A stretch of DNA of 64,000 nucleotides from Vreelandella neptunia (lineage in GTDB: Bacteria; Pseudomonadota; Gammaproteobacteria; Pseudomonadales; Halomonadaceae), in contig NZ_CP140255.1 of NCBI RefSeq assembly GCF_034479615.1, forward strand, positions 4,464,001-4,528,000. Reading direction: 5' to 3'. The notes beneath the pieces were generated by a model. That model had not been told where the DNA came from. It was given only the letters and a program-made list of their open reading frames with translations, and made no database searches. The translations under genes were made by a program, and so were the position numbers. This document shows, piece after piece, positions 53,861-63,643 of this stretch. Position 1 is the stretch's first letter. Every line of letters begins with the position of its first letter.

Positions 53861-54659
53861 GCCCCCTTCAACGGCGCCACGCACCTGGAGAAAACCGCCG
53901 TTTATTGCCAACCCGTTGCTACGCTATGGGTTAATCGTAGTTGCCGTGGTTTATCTGGTCTGGGCCTTCGGTTCACTGCCGTTCAACTGGGCGCGGATCT
54001 CTGAAGGGCTGCCCCGCGCAGCACGCATTTTTAGCGGCGGTTTTCCACCTAGCCTAGAGCGCTACGAGTTGCTTTTAACGGGCTTTAAAGAGAGCTTCCA
54101 GATCGCCATTTTGGCTACCCTGTTAGGGGTTTTTCTATCGATCCCGTTTGCCGTCATGGCGGCCCGTAATATTGCCCCAATGCCCATCTATGTCATTGGC
54201 CGGGCAGTGATTATTGTGTCGCGCAGCTTTCACCCGGTGATTGTCGCCATTCTATTTGTTGCCGCCGTTGGGTTTGGTCCGCTAGCGGGCATTCTCACCT
54301 TAACGCTCTACTCAATCGGCTTCGTGGGTAAGCTGCTTGCCGAAGAGATAGAAGAGATTGACTGGGGTCAGGTAGAGGCCATGAAAGCCGCTGGGGCCGG
54401 GTATGTAGCAATTCTGTTCTATGCCGTTTTTCCCCAGATACTGCCACGCCAAGTAGGGCTTTCCATGTACCAACTTGACAGTAATCTACGTGCCTCGGCG
54501 GTGGTCGGGATTGTCGGTGCAGGCGGTATTGGCGGCACGCTGATGAACGCCTTTGGGCGCTACGACTACGACTTCGCCTTTGCGATTCTGCTCATTATCA
54601 TCGCGGTCATTTTGCTCAGCGAAGGTGTCAGCGGCTGGGTAAGGAAAAAAATATGGTAG
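53847..54659 (+). CDS. phnE: Phosphonate-type ABC transporter permease PhnE (first copy)
   Basis: 270 residues from ATG 53847, chosen for the strong GGAGGAG upstream; a longer frame runs back into phnC. It has six hydrophobic segments and the EAA region GQVEAMKAAGAGYVAILFYA near 190. Two PhnE-type permeases in series suggest a heterodimeric channel. It overlaps the second by seven bases. Confidence 0.93.
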   Translation: MTPPEPPSTAPRTWRKPPFIANPLLRYGLIVVAVVYLVWAFGSLPFNWARISEGLPRAARIFSGGFPPSLERYELLLTGFKESFQIAILATLLGVFLSIPFAVMAARNIAPMPIYVIGRAVIIVSRSFHPVIVAILFVAAVGFGPLAGILTLTLYSIGFVGKLLAEEIEEIDWGQVEAMKAAGAGYVAILFYAVFPQILPRQVGLSMYQLDSNLRASAVVGIVGAGGIGGTLMNAFGRYDYDFAFAILLIIIAVILLSEGVSGWVRKKIW

Positions 54660-55462
54660 ATCACGCACAGCAGCTTGCCGACCGGGTTTGGCAACGCTAC
54701 GACCGCAAACAGCGCCTTATCCGTTATGGCGTACTTTTAGCCACCTTGATGGTGGTGGTATGGGCAGTACGCGATATTGATATTTTCTGGCCGTGGGTAT
54801 GGGATGCGCCCAATCAAATTTCTGGACTTGGGGCACGCATGTGGCCGCCCAGCCCGGCTGGGCTGAACGGTATTATCGCAGCGCTGATCGAGACTGTGCA
54901 TATCGCTACGCTGGCCACTTTCTTAACCATCTTTTTGGCGCTACCGGTGGCCTACATTGCTGCCCAGAACACCACGCCTAACCGGGCCTGTCTGTGGCTG
55001 GGCCGCTTCATTCTGGTCTCCAGCCGTTCGGTAAATACCATTATCTGGGCGTTGCTTTTCGTGGCAATTTTTGGCCCTGGCGTGCTTGCGGGCATTCTCG
55101 CCATCGTGTTTCGCTCCATTGGCTTTATCGGCAAGCTAATGGGTGAAGCGATAGAGGAGATTGACCGGCGACCGGTAGAGGCCATGGAGGCCACCGGGGC
55201 TTCCAAGGCCAAAGTGGTCGCTTACGCGATTGTGCCCCAAGTCATGCCCGCGTTTTTTGCCATCGTCATTCTGCGCTGGGATATCAATATCCGCGAATCG
55301 ACCGTGCTAGGGCTAGTGGGCGCCGGGGGGATCGGCGTTATTTTACAGGGAGCGATTGATACCTTCGCCTGGCCTACCGTAGCAACCATTTTGATTGCCA
55401 TTATTGTGCTGGTGCTGATTGGTGAAGCCGTCACCAGCCTGCTGCGTAGCAAGGTGCTGTAA
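54653..55462 (+). CDS. phnE: Phosphonate-type ABC transporter permease PhnE (second copy)
   Basis: 269 residues, similar in layout to the first copy (six hydrophobic segments, RPVEAMEATGASKAKVVAYA near 182). Conserved ending ESTVLGLVGAGGIGVILQGA near 222. Last gene of phnDCEE. A 16-bp inverted repeat follows 14 bases after the stop. Confidence 0.93.
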   Translation: MVDHAQQLADRVWQRYDRKQRLIRYGVLLATLMVVVWAVRDIDIFWPWVWDAPNQISGLGARMWPPSPAGLNGIIAALIETVHIATLATFLTIFLALPVAYIAAQNTTPNRACLWLGRFILVSSRSVNTIIWALLFVAIFGPGVLAGILAIVFRSIGFIGKLMGEAIEEIDRRPVEAMEATGASKAKVVAYAIVPQVMPAFFAIVILRWDINIRESTVLGLVGAGGIGVILQGAIDTFAWPTVATILIAIIVLVLIGEAVTSLLRSKVL

Positions 55463-55476
55463 CCCAGCTTGTTCAA

Positions 55477-55518
55477 GCCATGGCAAGCGTTTGACCTAAC
55501 GCCAAACGCTTGCCATGG
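55477..55518. terminator. Long hairpin after the phn operon
   Basis: CCATGGCAAGCGTTTG pairs perfectly with CAAACGCTTGCCATGG over a ten-base loop. The 16-bp perfect stem lacks a U-tract but sits where a terminator is expected. Confidence 0.65.
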
Positions 55519-55554
55519 TTAGATGACCATCAACGACATGGAGTATGCACAGCG

Positions 55555-55983
55555 ATGACAACTTATATCGTGGTAGCCGACGCCGCTCGCGCACGTATTT
55601 TTACCCGAGATGCCTTAACGCTGGCGGAGCAAGAGAGCCTGGTTCACGCAGAAGGACGGCTGCATGAAGGTGACTTGGTCACCGATGGTCGAGGCGATGT
55701 GCATGAGTCGATGTCCACTACCTCGCGCTCGGCTGGCGAAGAGGGGACGGCTAGTAAGCACGAAAATGAGCTGTTTGCGAAAGAGGTCGCTCAGCGACTT
55801 TATAGCGCTCGAGTAGACAATAGTATGGAGAAGCTGATTATGGTCGCGCCACCCAAATTTTTAGGCCTACTACGGGATAAGCTTGATGGCCCCACACAAA
55901 AGCTTGTTATTCACTCCCTCTCAAAAGACCTCAGTAAAGCCTCACTGAACGACATCCAACATGCGGTTAGCGACCTACGCTAA
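55555..55983 (+). CDS. Host-attachment-family protein
   Basis: 142 residues from ATG 55555 (GGAG upstream); an in-frame ATG 15 codons earlier lies in the hairpin at 55477-55518 and is rejected. The N-terminus TTYIVVADAARARIFTRD and the C-terminal SLSKDLSKASLNDIQHAVSD match the Host_attach family, which has a release-factor-like fold. Named after an Agrobacterium attachment gene, the family has no clear general function. The centre is Ser/Thr/Glu-rich. Confidence 0.85.
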   Translation: MTTYIVVADAARARIFTRDALTLAEQESLVHAEGRLHEGDLVTDGRGDVHESMSTTSRSAGEEGTASKHENELFAKEVAQRLYSARVDNSMEKLIMVAPPKFLGLLRDKLDGPTQKLVIHSLSKDLSKASLNDIQHAVSDLR

Positions 55984-56012
55984 CCTTTTCAACGATATTT
56001 AAACTTTAGTAC

Positions 56013-56039
56013 TAAAGATAAAGTCGCTCTCGTCGATAG
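56013..56039 (+). promoter_or_regulatory. Sigma-28 (FliA) promoter of the chemoreceptor unit
   Basis: TAAAGATA-N11-GTCGATAG. The -35 element matches six of eight, the -10 element six of eight, and the spacer is exactly 11. It drives the small remnant reading frame and, through it, the chemoreceptor. Confidence 0.65.
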
Positions 56040-56108
56040 CTAAATGGCCTCCCTTTTATCTTGTGCGGTCGCAACGCGCGGATACAAACTTCGACCCAGA
56101 GAGCGACT

Positions 56109-56411
56109 ATGATATCGACCCTCCGAGCAAGCACCCACTTGGCCGCAGTAGTAACGATTCCTACCGCCCTGGTGATTAACGACACTGCTACTCACATCAC
56201 CGTAAAAAACAATAATAGCCAACAAATAACGCGTCATCACAGTGCCGCAGTGTTAACTCCCGCTACTAAAAAATTGAACGAGCAAGCTAACCACTTGGCC
56301 AGAGTCCTAGCTTCCTTCCCTCTGTCAAGCAGCTCAGTGCACCTAAGTGGCCATCTTATGGTGCCTACTCCCCTGCCGCAATATGTGGCTACCGCGCATA
56401 GTGAGAGATAA
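56109..56411 (+). pseudogene. Internally deleted chemoreceptor remnant (small open frame)
   Basis: A 100-residue frame with GAGAG before ATG 56109. Its N-terminus MISTLRASTHLAAVVTIPTA looks like the first membrane segment of a chemoreceptor. The middle is short and featureless. The stretch KKLNEQANHLARVLASFPLS aligns with the last helix of the chemoreceptor just downstream ([20 protein letters not shown]), followed by a similar tail. The ligand domain, HAMP and signalling hairpin are missing. It ends five bases before the next start, so it may now serve as a translated leader. It could still be a functional short protein. Confidence 0.55.
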
Positions 56412-56416
56412 CAAAA

Positions 56417-58528
56417 ATGCACTTTAAATCTGTCCGTACGTTAATAACTACCCTCGTCGGGGGGTGTATTTTGTTAGTAGTGGCTGCGCTTGTCATCTAT
56501 TCAGTGATTGCCAACGCGCGCTCCCAGGCGCTGGTTGAAAGTCAGACGAAGGAATTGCTCGAACGCAACATCGAAGCGCGCCTGACGGCGATCGCCTCCG
56601 CCCAAACCGAAGAAATCAAAGGAGAGCTCGAACACGCTCTAACCCTTGCCACTAGCTTGGCTAACACCAATGCCATGATAGGTCAGGAGGACGAAAACGG
56701 GCGGCCTTTAATGACCATGAGTCGCCGCGAGCTTTCGCTGCTTGTGCGTCAAACCGTTGTGGATAATACCGAACTACTTGATGCTTTTATTGGCTGGGAG
56801 CCTAACGCCTTTGGTAGTGATGCACGTTATACCGGGCGCGAAGATCAAGGTTATGGCCCTGACGGCCGCTTTATGCCCTGGTGGTATCGCACCGAAAGCG
56901 GCGATATTGAAGTTTTGGCGCTGGGCAGCGACATGGAAAACCAAGAGCGCGATGCTGATGGAATCCGGCGCGGGGAGTACTATCTATGCACCAAAGAAAC
57001 GAAGCGTAGCTGTGTTGTCGACCCCCACCTATACGATTATAACGGCGAGACATTACTGGTTACTTCGTTTAATGCGCCCATCCTGGTAGACAATGAGTTT
57101 CGCGGCAGCGCCGGCGTCGACCTGTCTGTTGAATTTATTCAGAGTCTGCTGGAAGAGGCCAATGCATCGCTCTATGACGGCGCTGGAGAAATCGCGCTGA
57201 TCGCTTCCCAAGGTGCTCTGGCGGCCTATACCAGCTCGCCTGACCTGCTAGGCAAACATGTTGAAAACGTGCTCGATGCTGACCTTCAGGCTGGCATCGC
57301 TCAAGCACAGCAAGGCGAGAAGGTGCGCAGGCTCGACACAGAGCAGGGCATGACCGAACTTTACTGGCCCTTTTCCATTGATGAGAGTGGTAACCCCTGG
57401 GTATTGATGATCCGGCTACCTGAAAGCGCCGTGCTTGCCGGTCTAAATAACTTACAAGAGCAAATGCAAAGCCAACGTGAGACTTCGACACTCGGTATGA
57501 TTGGCATGGGTCTGGTGATCGCCTTTTTGGGTCTGATTGCCAGTTGGCTGCTGGGAAACAGCATCTCTCGCCCGCTGAAACAACTGGCCGATCGCATGCG
57601 CGAGATCGCCTCTGGAGATGGCGACTTAACCCAGCGGCTACCGGTGCGTGGGCGTGACGAAGGGGCAGAGCTGGCGATTCAGTTCAATGCCTTTGCGGTC
57701 AAGATCCACGATGTACTGGTTGATGTACGCACCAGTAGTGAATCTGTTCACCACGCGGCCAATGAGATCGCCATGGGCGGCCAGGACTTGTCTCGCCGCA
57801 CCGATAATGCAGCCGCAAGCCTGCAGCAGACCTCTGCCTCGATCGAGGAAATCACCAGCACGGTTCAGCACACGGCGGCCTCGGCCAAAGAAGCCAACAA
57901 ACTGTCTCAGACCGCTTCAGAAGTAGCCAGAGAAGGCGGGCAAGTCGTGGCGAATGTGGTCACTACCATGGAAGACATTACCCACGCGTCGGACAAGATC
58001 GGTGAAATCGTCACGTTAATGAACAGCATTTCGTTCCAGACCAACCTGTTGGCGCTCAACGCCTCAGTGGAAGCTGCCCGGGCGGGTGAGCATGGTCGCG
58101 GCTTTGCCGTGGTGGCCGACGAGGTACGCAAGCTGGCAGGGCGCAGCAGCGAAGCGGCCAACGATATCCAGAAACTGATTGAGGATTCCCAAAGCAAGGT
58201 CAATAACGGCACCACGTTGGTGCGTAATGCTGGGTCTACTATGAAGGAGATCGTGGCGCATATTACCCGCGTGACCGATGTTCTGGAGGAGATCAACGCC
58301 GCCACCAGCGAGCAAAGCGAAGGCATCAAACAAGTCAACATCGCCGTCGCGGAGCTGGATCGCATGACCCAGGAGAACGCGGCCATGGTGGAAGAGTCCA
58401 CTACCGCTGCCGAGCAGTTAAAAGAGCAAGCCGACCATTTAGCGGTCACCATAGGCAGCTTCAAACTGTCTCAACACCCACCGGCTCCGCTAACGTTAAA
58501 GTCTGCCAAAGCGTTGCCATCGTTTTGA
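56417..58528 (+). CDS. Methyl-accepting chemotaxis protein with double-Cache-type sensor
   Basis: 703 residues. Membrane segments near 8-30 and 355-375 enclose a large periplasmic domain (about 320 residues) with dCache features ([20 protein letters not shown] and [12 protein letters not shown], then [12 protein letters not shown]). A HAMP domain (about 376-430) follows. The signalling hairpin tip is [20 protein letters not shown], with [20 protein letters not shown] after it. No C-terminal CheR-binding pentapeptide is seen. The ligand is unknown; relatives sense amino acids or organic acids. It is likely transcribed from the sigma-28 promoter at 56013. Confidence 0.95.
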   Translation: MHFKSVRTLITTLVGGCILLVVAALVIYSVIANARSQALVESQTKELLERNIEARLTAIASAQTEEIKGELEHALTLATSLANTNAMIGQEDENGRPLMTMSRRELSLLVRQTVVDNTELLDAFIGWEPNAFGSDARYTGREDQGYGPDGRFMPWWYRTESGDIEVLALGSDMENQERDADGIRRGEYYLCTKETKRSCVVDPHLYDYNGETLLVTSFNAPILVDNEFRGSAGVDLSVEFIQSLLEEANASLYDGAGEIALIASQGALAAYTSSPDLLGKHVENVLDADLQAGIAQAQQGEKVRRLDTEQGMTELYWPFSIDESGNPWVLMIRLPESAVLAGLNNLQEQMQSQRETSTLGMIGMGLVIAFLGLIASWLLGNSISRPLKQLADRMREIASGDGDLTQRLPVRGRDEGAELAIQFNAFAVKIHDVLVDVRTSSESVHHAANEIAMGGQDLSRRTDNAAASLQQTSASIEEITSTVQHTAASAKEANKLSQTASEVAREGGQVVANVVTTMEDITHASDKIGEIVTLMNSISFQTNLLALNASVEAARAGEHGRGFAVVADEVRKLAGRSSEAANDIQKLIEDSQSKVNNGTTLVRNAGSTMKEIVAHITRVTDVLEEINAATSEQSEGIKQVNIAVAELDRMTQENAAMVEESTTAAEQLKEQADHLAVTIGSFKLSQHPPAPLTLKSAKALPSF

Positions 58529-58532
58529 GGAA

Positions 58533-59459
58533 TTAAGGAATCGGCGGCAGCGCTATATCGTCACTGCGCTTGGCCCCAGCCGTCATCTCACGGCACAGGC
58601 GCAGAAACTCGCGCACGCCGGTGGTGAGGTATTTGTGCCGGTGCCAAATAAACGTGAACTGACGCTTTAGATCCAACTCCGGCGTGGGCAGCGGCACCAA
58701 GCTGCCGCGCCGGAAGGCATCGCGTAACGCCAGGCGCGAGACACAGCCGATCCCCAGTCCTGACTCCACCGCGCGTTTAATGCCTTCCGTGTGCTCGAGC
58801 TCTAGCAGGGTGTTAAACCGGCTGCGGCGGTGGCGGGCGGCATGCTCTAGGGTCATACGCGTACCGGAACCCTCTTCACGCATTATCCAATCTTCACGCA
58901 GCAATTGCTCAAGCTCAAGGTGCTCGCGACCTGCTAGTGGGTGTCGCGGCGAGCAAAACACGCACAGCTCATCTTCCACCCAGGGTTGGCTGATGATCAT
59001 GTCATCGTCGCACTGCCCCTCGATCAAGCCTAGATCCAGCGAGTGCTGGCGCACGCCTTCGATAATATGGCGCGTATTGCGCACCGCCAAGCGTACCCGG
59101 CTGCCGGGGTGGCGCTGCATAAAGTCGCTGATCAGCAGCGTGGCGAGGTAGTTACCGATGGTCAGCGTGGCCCCTACATCCAGCGAGCCAACCCCTTTCT
59201 GGCCTCGTAGAAGCTCTTCAATCTCTTCCCCGCGATCTAGCAGCGCCACCGCTTTGGGCAACAGCTGAAACCCCAGCGCGTTGAGTTTTAAGCGTTTACC
59301 AATCCGATCCAGCAGTTGGCAGTCGAACTGCCGCTCAAGCTCCGCAAGCGCCGTGCTGGTCGCCGACTGAGACATGGCCAGCGCCCGCGCCGCATGGGAG
59401 ACGCTCTCATGCTGAGCAACCGCCACAAAGACTTCCAACTGCCGCAGGGTGTAGTGCAT
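58533..59459 (-). CDS. finR: LysR-family regulator FinR
   Basis: 308 residues. The N-terminal helix-turn-helix (about 1-60) reads LRQLEVFVAVAQHESVSHAA and MSQSATSTALAELERQFDCQ. The effector domain starts near 92 (LDVGATLTIGNYLATLLISD). The sequence and its divergent position next to fpr match FinR of Pseudomonas, which activates the ferredoxin-NADP reductase gene during redox stress and sulfite stress. The stop is four bases from that of the chemoreceptor, so the two genes converge without a visible terminator. Confidence 0.85.
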   Translation of the reverse strand: MHYTLRQLEVFVAVAQHESVSHAARALAMSQSATSTALAELERQFDCQLLDRIGKRLKLNALGFQLLPKAVALLDRGEEIEELLRGQKGVGSLDVGATLTIGNYLATLLISDFMQRHPGSRVRLAVRNTRHIIEGVRQHSLDLGLIEGQCDDDMIISQPWVEDELCVFCSPRHPLAGREHLELEQLLREDWIMREEGSGTRMTLEHAARHRRSRFNTLLELEHTEGIKRAVESGLGIGCVSRLALRDAFRRGSLVPLPTPELDLKRQFTFIWHRHKYLTTGVREFLRLCREMTAGAKRSDDIALPPIP

Positions 59460-59496
59460 AGAGACTAGCCTTTATTTGATCTATATCTATTTTTCA

Positions 59497-59509
59497 GATA
59501 ACCGTTATC
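59497..59509. promoter_or_regulatory. Palindrome in the finR-fpr divergent region
   Basis: GATAAC-C-GTTATC lies 38 bases from finR and 131 bases from fpr. It has the size expected of a LysR-type recognition site. A second palindrome, ATTCTT-TTT-AAGAAT (59578-59592), lies nearer fpr. Confidence 0.4.
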
Positions 59510-59639
59510 AATATAATTCGCTTAACAGATATACCACCCTTTGCTTAGACTTGCTGGCAACATATTTAATCATTTTTATTCTTTTTAAGAATATGACCGA
59601 TGCGGACTAGCGCCAGCATCGACTAATGGAGAAAACGGC

Positions 59640-60416
59640 ATGAGTAAGTTTGCTCTGGAAGAAGTGCTTAGCGTTCATCACTGGAACGATACCCTGTTCA
59701 GCTTCCGCACCACCCGCGAACGCAGCCTGCGCTTCAAAACCGGTCAGTTTGTGATGATTGGTTTGGAAGTGAACGGCAAACCGCTGATGCGCGCTTACTC
59801 CATTGCCAGCCCCAACTACGAAGACCATCTTGAGTTCTTCAGCATTAAGGTACCCGACGGCCCGCTCACTTCACGCCTTCAGCACCTGAAAGTAGGCGAT
59901 CAGATCATGGTCAGCCGCAAGCCCACTGGCACGCTGGTATGCGATGACCTACTGCCGGGCCGTAACCTCTACATGCTCTCCACCGGTACCGGCTTGGCGC
60001 CGTTTATGAGTTTGATCCAGGATCCTGAGGTGTACGAGCGCTTCGAGAAAGTCGTGCTGGTTCACGGCGTACGGGAAGTTTCTGAATTGGCCTACGCCGA
60101 TTTCATCACCAAAGAGCTGCCAGCCCATGAATACCTGGGTGAAGACATCGCTGAAAAGCTGGTCTACTACCCCACCGTTACGCGGGAAGAGTTCCACACC
60201 ATGGGACGCCTGACCGACCATATTCGCTCAGGCAAGCTGTTTGAAGATACCGGCCTACCGCCCATCGACCCACGTCAGGATCGCGCGATGATCTGCGGCA
60301 GCCCTGCCATGCTGGACGATACCAGCGCGCTACTTGACGAGTTGGGCCTTAATATTTCGCCGCGCATGGGCGAACCGGGCGACTACGTCATTGAGCGCGC
60401 CTTTGTTGAGAAATAA
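59640..60416 (+). CDS. fpr: Ferredoxin-NADP+ reductase Fpr
   Basis: 258 residues. It transfers electrons between NADPH and ferredoxin or flavodoxin via FAD. The FAD-binding motif is RAYSIAS (near 50), with FFSIKVPDGPLTSRL after it. The NADP-binding motif is STGTGLAPFMSLIQD (near 110). The C-terminus VIERAFVEK is typical of bacterial subclass I FPRs, where the tail stacks on FAD. The regulator finR is divergent. Confidence 0.95.
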   Translation: MSKFALEEVLSVHHWNDTLFSFRTTRERSLRFKTGQFVMIGLEVNGKPLMRAYSIASPNYEDHLEFFSIKVPDGPLTSRLQHLKVGDQIMVSRKPTGTLVCDDLLPGRNLYMLSTGTGLAPFMSLIQDPEVYERFEKVVLVHGVREVSELAYADFITKELPAHEYLGEDIAEKLVYYPTVTREEFHTMGRLTDHIRSGKLFEDTGLPPIDPRQDRAMICGSPAMLDDTSALLDELGLNISPRMGEPGDYVIERAFVEK

Positions 60417-60489
60417 GGTTGAGAAATAAGACAAAATCGCCTTCTCCTCACAGTGTGGAATTTTCTCTGCCATCCAGGTAGCTACTCCA

Positions 60490-60521
60490 GTGGGAGGGAG
60501 CTTTAGCTCGCGACCCATGAG
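60490..60521. repeat. REP-like dispersed repeat, copy 2
   Basis: GTGGGAGGGAGCTTTAGCTC continuing to GCGACCCATGAG matches 22156-22187 at nearly all positions. It is placed in the gap after fpr. A degenerate version of the downstream part (GGTGCATGAGGCACTC) follows. Confidence 0.7.
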
Positions 60522-60549
60522 GGTGCATGAGGCACTCTTCGCAGATGAT

Positions 60550-60601
60550 AAAAACCCCCGCCGCTCGGCTTGAGTATTTCAACCGAGCGGCGGGGGTTTT
60601 T
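60550..60601. terminator. Strong bidirectional terminator between fpr and glnK
   Basis: An 18-bp GC-rich stem (AAAACCCCCGCCGCTCGG paired with CCGAGCGGCGGGGGTTTT) is bounded by A- and T-tracts. It serves both the convergent fpr and glnK transcripts. Confidence 0.9.
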
Positions 60602-60618
60602 AATGCCTAATCTGCCTA

Positions 60619-61050
<432 letters not shown>

Positions 61051-61064
61051 CTATCGGCAGAGAA

Positions 61065-61091
61065 TAAAAAAGCCTCCCACTAAGGGGAGGC
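61065..61091 (-). terminator. Intrinsic terminator after amtB
   Basis: On the minus strand, GCCTCCC-CTTAGT-GGGAGGC followed by TTTTTT. It lies 58 bases after the amtB stop and just upstream of the second glnK. Confidence 0.85.
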
Positions 61092-61148
61092 CATAAGGAG
61101 CACGCCAGCTCACTAGTTCAGCATTAAATTATTTCTTAATGCCGCTAT

Positions 61149-62396
61149 TTACTTCTTAATTCCAAATTCGGGATAGGCTTCAAGACCGCACTCAGCGATA
61201 TCTACGCCTTCATACTCTTCTTCTTCGCTAACCCGGATGCCCATGATGGCTTTCAGGATGAGCCATACCACCAGGCTTGCCACGAAGACCCAACCGAAGA
61301 TACCGGCGATACCGATGACTTGGGCACCAAACGACGCCCCGTCGTTAGTCAACGGTACTGCCAGCACGCCCCAGATACCCACAACGCCGTGAACCGAGAT
61401 CGCGCCGACCGGATCATCCAACTTCAGTTTATCGAGGGTAACGATGGCAGCTACTACGATGATGCCGCCAACGGCACCAATAATAGTGGCACCCAGCGCA
61501 GTCGGGGAGAGTGGATCAGCAGTAATGGCGACCAAACCTGCCAGTGCACCGTTCAACGCCATGGTCAGATCCGCTTTGCGGAACCACAGTTTGGCCAGGA
61601 TCAAGGCGGCAATCACACCACCCGCAGCAGCAGCGTTAGTGTTTACAAATACTTGCGCCACATTGTTTGCAGAATCGACAGCCGCCAGCTTGAGCTCAGA
61701 GCCGCCGTTGAAACCGAACCAACCCATCCACAGGATGAAGGTACCCAGCGTTGCCAGCGGCATGTTGGCACCAGGAATAGCGTGGATAGAACCGTCTTTA
61801 CCGTATTTGCCTTTACGTGGGCCGAGCACGATCACACCCGCTAGCGCAGCCGCCGCACCGGCAAGGTGCACAATGCCTGAACCCGCATAGTCCGAGTAGC
61901 CCACTTCAGACAACCAGCCGCCACCCCAAGTCCAGTAGCCAGACACCGGATAGATAAATGCGGTCATGACCACAGCAAAGGCCAGGAAGGCCCACAGTTT
62001 CATACGCTCAGCCACGGCACCCGACACAATCGACATGGCGGTTGCCACGAACACGACCTGGAAGAAGAAGTCAGAACGCATGGAGTAGTAAGGCGCGTCA
62101 TCGCCGCCCGCAGTCACCGCATCCACACTGTTTTCAGCGCCAATCAAGAACCCCAGATTGGGCAGGAAGCCGCCAGCGCTGCTGGAGTACATGATGTAGT
62201 AGCCCACCAGCAAATACATGGTGCAGGCAATGGCGAACAGCGCGATATTCTTGGTCAGGATCTCAGCGGTGTTTTTGGAGCGTACCAAGCCCGCTTCTAA
62301 CATGGAGAAGCCTGCCGCCATCCACATGACGAGCACACCGCAAATTAGAAAGTAGAACGTATCGAGCGCGTAGCTCAGATCAGTCAACTCATTCAT
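61149..62396 (-). CDS. amtB: Ammonium transporter AmtB
   Basis: 415 residues with 11 membrane segments and no signal peptide visible; the N-terminus begins directly with a long hydrophobic region. The twin-His pore is intact: His in DYAGSGIVHLAGA (near 178) and His in SVHGVVGIWGVLA (near 335). GGWLSEVGYSDYAGSG resembles the Amt branch common in marine bacteria. The cytosolic tail is short and acidic (EEEEYEGVD). Flanked by PII genes, one of which should bind and block the channel in nitrogen excess. Confidence 0.95.
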   Translation of the reverse strand: MNELTDLSYALDTFYFLICGVLVMWMAAGFSMLEAGLVRSKNTAEILTKNIALFAIACTMYLLVGYYIMYSSSAGGFLPNLGFLIGAENSVDAVTAGGDDAPYYSMRSDFFFQVVFVATAMSIVSGAVAERMKLWAFLAFAVVMTAFIYPVSGYWTWGGGWLSEVGYSDYAGSGIVHLAGAAAALAGVIVLGPRKGKYGKDGSIHAIPGANMPLATLGTFILWMGWFGFNGGSELKLAAVDSANNVAQVFVNTNAAAAGGVIAALILAKLWFRKADLTMALNGALAGLVAITADPLSPTALGATIIGAVGGIIVVAAIVTLDKLKLDDPVGAISVHGVVGIWGVLAVPLTNDGASFGAQVIGIAGIFGWVFVASLVVWLILKAIMGIRVSEEEEYEGVDIAECGLEAYPEFGIKK

Positions 62397-62441
62397 TGTA
62401 AGTTCCCCGTTGAACTATAGAAATGATCCGAAAAAGCAGCG

Positions 62442-62888
<447 letters not shown>

Positions 62889-62909
62889 TTATAAGTCAGT
62901 TGATTAGCC

Positions 62910-62987
62910 GCCACCCATAGTGGTCTTCAGGGCTAAATCCGAGGAAATCCAATGCCATGCCACCGCTATTGCACCAAAAAAGAGCGT
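62910..62987. promoter_or_regulatory. NtrC-like sites upstream of glnK-amtB
   Basis: GCACCAAAAAAGAGCGT (62971-62987) resembles the urt site GCACCAAAATAAAGCGC (14446-14462). A second inverted repeat, CCAC-CCATA-GTGG, lies at 62911-62923. Distances of about 60-140 bases upstream of the predicted start suit an enhancer. I see no gene in 62781-63135. Confidence 0.5.
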
Positions 62988-63135
62988 AAGCAAAAGTTGC
63001 CTGCTCTGTTTCGATGCAAACCATGCGTAAGCAGTAAAATCACGCGATACATGCGAATTCGCCAACTGTTGCGTATCCTTACCGGTAAGCACTTTTAAAT
63101 ATGTTCATTTAGCGAGTTATTAGGAGAGAGCAGCT

Positions 63136-63504
63136 ATGGCGCCTCAAGACCGCATCAGCCGACTGGCCCAGCAGATTGGCGACCGTTTACAAAACGCCTC
63201 CCAGGCGCCGGAAGATATTCAGAAGGGCGTGCAGCAAGTCGTGCGTGGCGCCTTTGACCGCCTGGAGCTTGTCTCACGGGAGGATTTCGACATTTTAATG
63301 GACGTACTACAGCGCACCCGTTCACGGGTAGAGGCATTGGAGCGTCAAGTCGCTAGCCTTGAAGCCGCCGTTGAGGCCTCTGCTTCAACAATGCCCACGC
63401 CAACAACGGCCACGCCATTAGAAGCAGAAGCTCCACCGGTTCCAGAGCCGCATGAGCCGGAATCAGATGCAGAAGAAGAGAAGAACAAACCCGATAACGT
63501 TTAA
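63136..63504 (+). CDS. ubiK: UbiK-type ubiquinone biosynthesis accessory factor (BMFP/YqiC)
   Basis: 122 residues. The N-terminal amphipathic region (about 1-50) is followed by a coiled coil: VSREDFDILMDVLQRTRSRV and EALERQVASLEAAVEA match the BMFP/YqiC signature. The Pro/Glu-rich tail (about 45 residues) is disordered and longer than in E. coli. UbiK binds UbiJ and membranes to aid aerobic coenzyme Q synthesis. AGGAGAG precedes ATG 63136. Confidence 0.9.
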   Translation: MAPQDRISRLAQQIGDRLQNASQAPEDIQKGVQQVVRGAFDRLELVSREDFDILMDVLQRTRSRVEALERQVASLEAAVEASASTMPTPTTATPLEAEAPPVPEPHEPESDAEEEKNKPDNV

Positions 63505-63516
63505 GCTTCATTAGCA

Positions 63517-63545
63517 GCAGCAATAGGGCGATGGCCTATTGCTGC
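63517..63545 (+). terminator. Hairpin after ubiK
   Basis: GCAGCAATAGG-N7-CCTATTGCTGC, an 11-bp perfect stem 12 bases after the ubiK stop. No U-tract follows. Confidence 0.55.
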
Positions 63546-63560
63546 ACACGCCTCAAAATA

Positions 63561-63605
63561 AATACGAATCACTATCGTTGACTTTGTTTTTCGTGGTGAT
63601 ACTCT
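63561..63605 (+). promoter_or_regulatory. Candidate Fur-regulated promoter of the TonB receptor gene
   Basis: ACGAATCACTATC (63564-63576) matches the right half of the Fur box (AATCATTATC) at nine of ten core positions. It abuts TTGACT (63578-63583) and TACTCT (63600-63605), 16 bases apart. The left Fur half-site is poor. Confidence 0.3.
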
Positions 63606-63643
63606 CCGCCTTTGATTTCCTTACCGTCTGCGGATTGTTCACT

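Noticed and set aside
62904-63092. Small minus-strand frame upstream of glnK (62 codons)
   Set aside because: It overlaps the predicted NtrC sites, has no clear ribosome-binding site and no family resemblance, although it contains one hydrophobic stretch.
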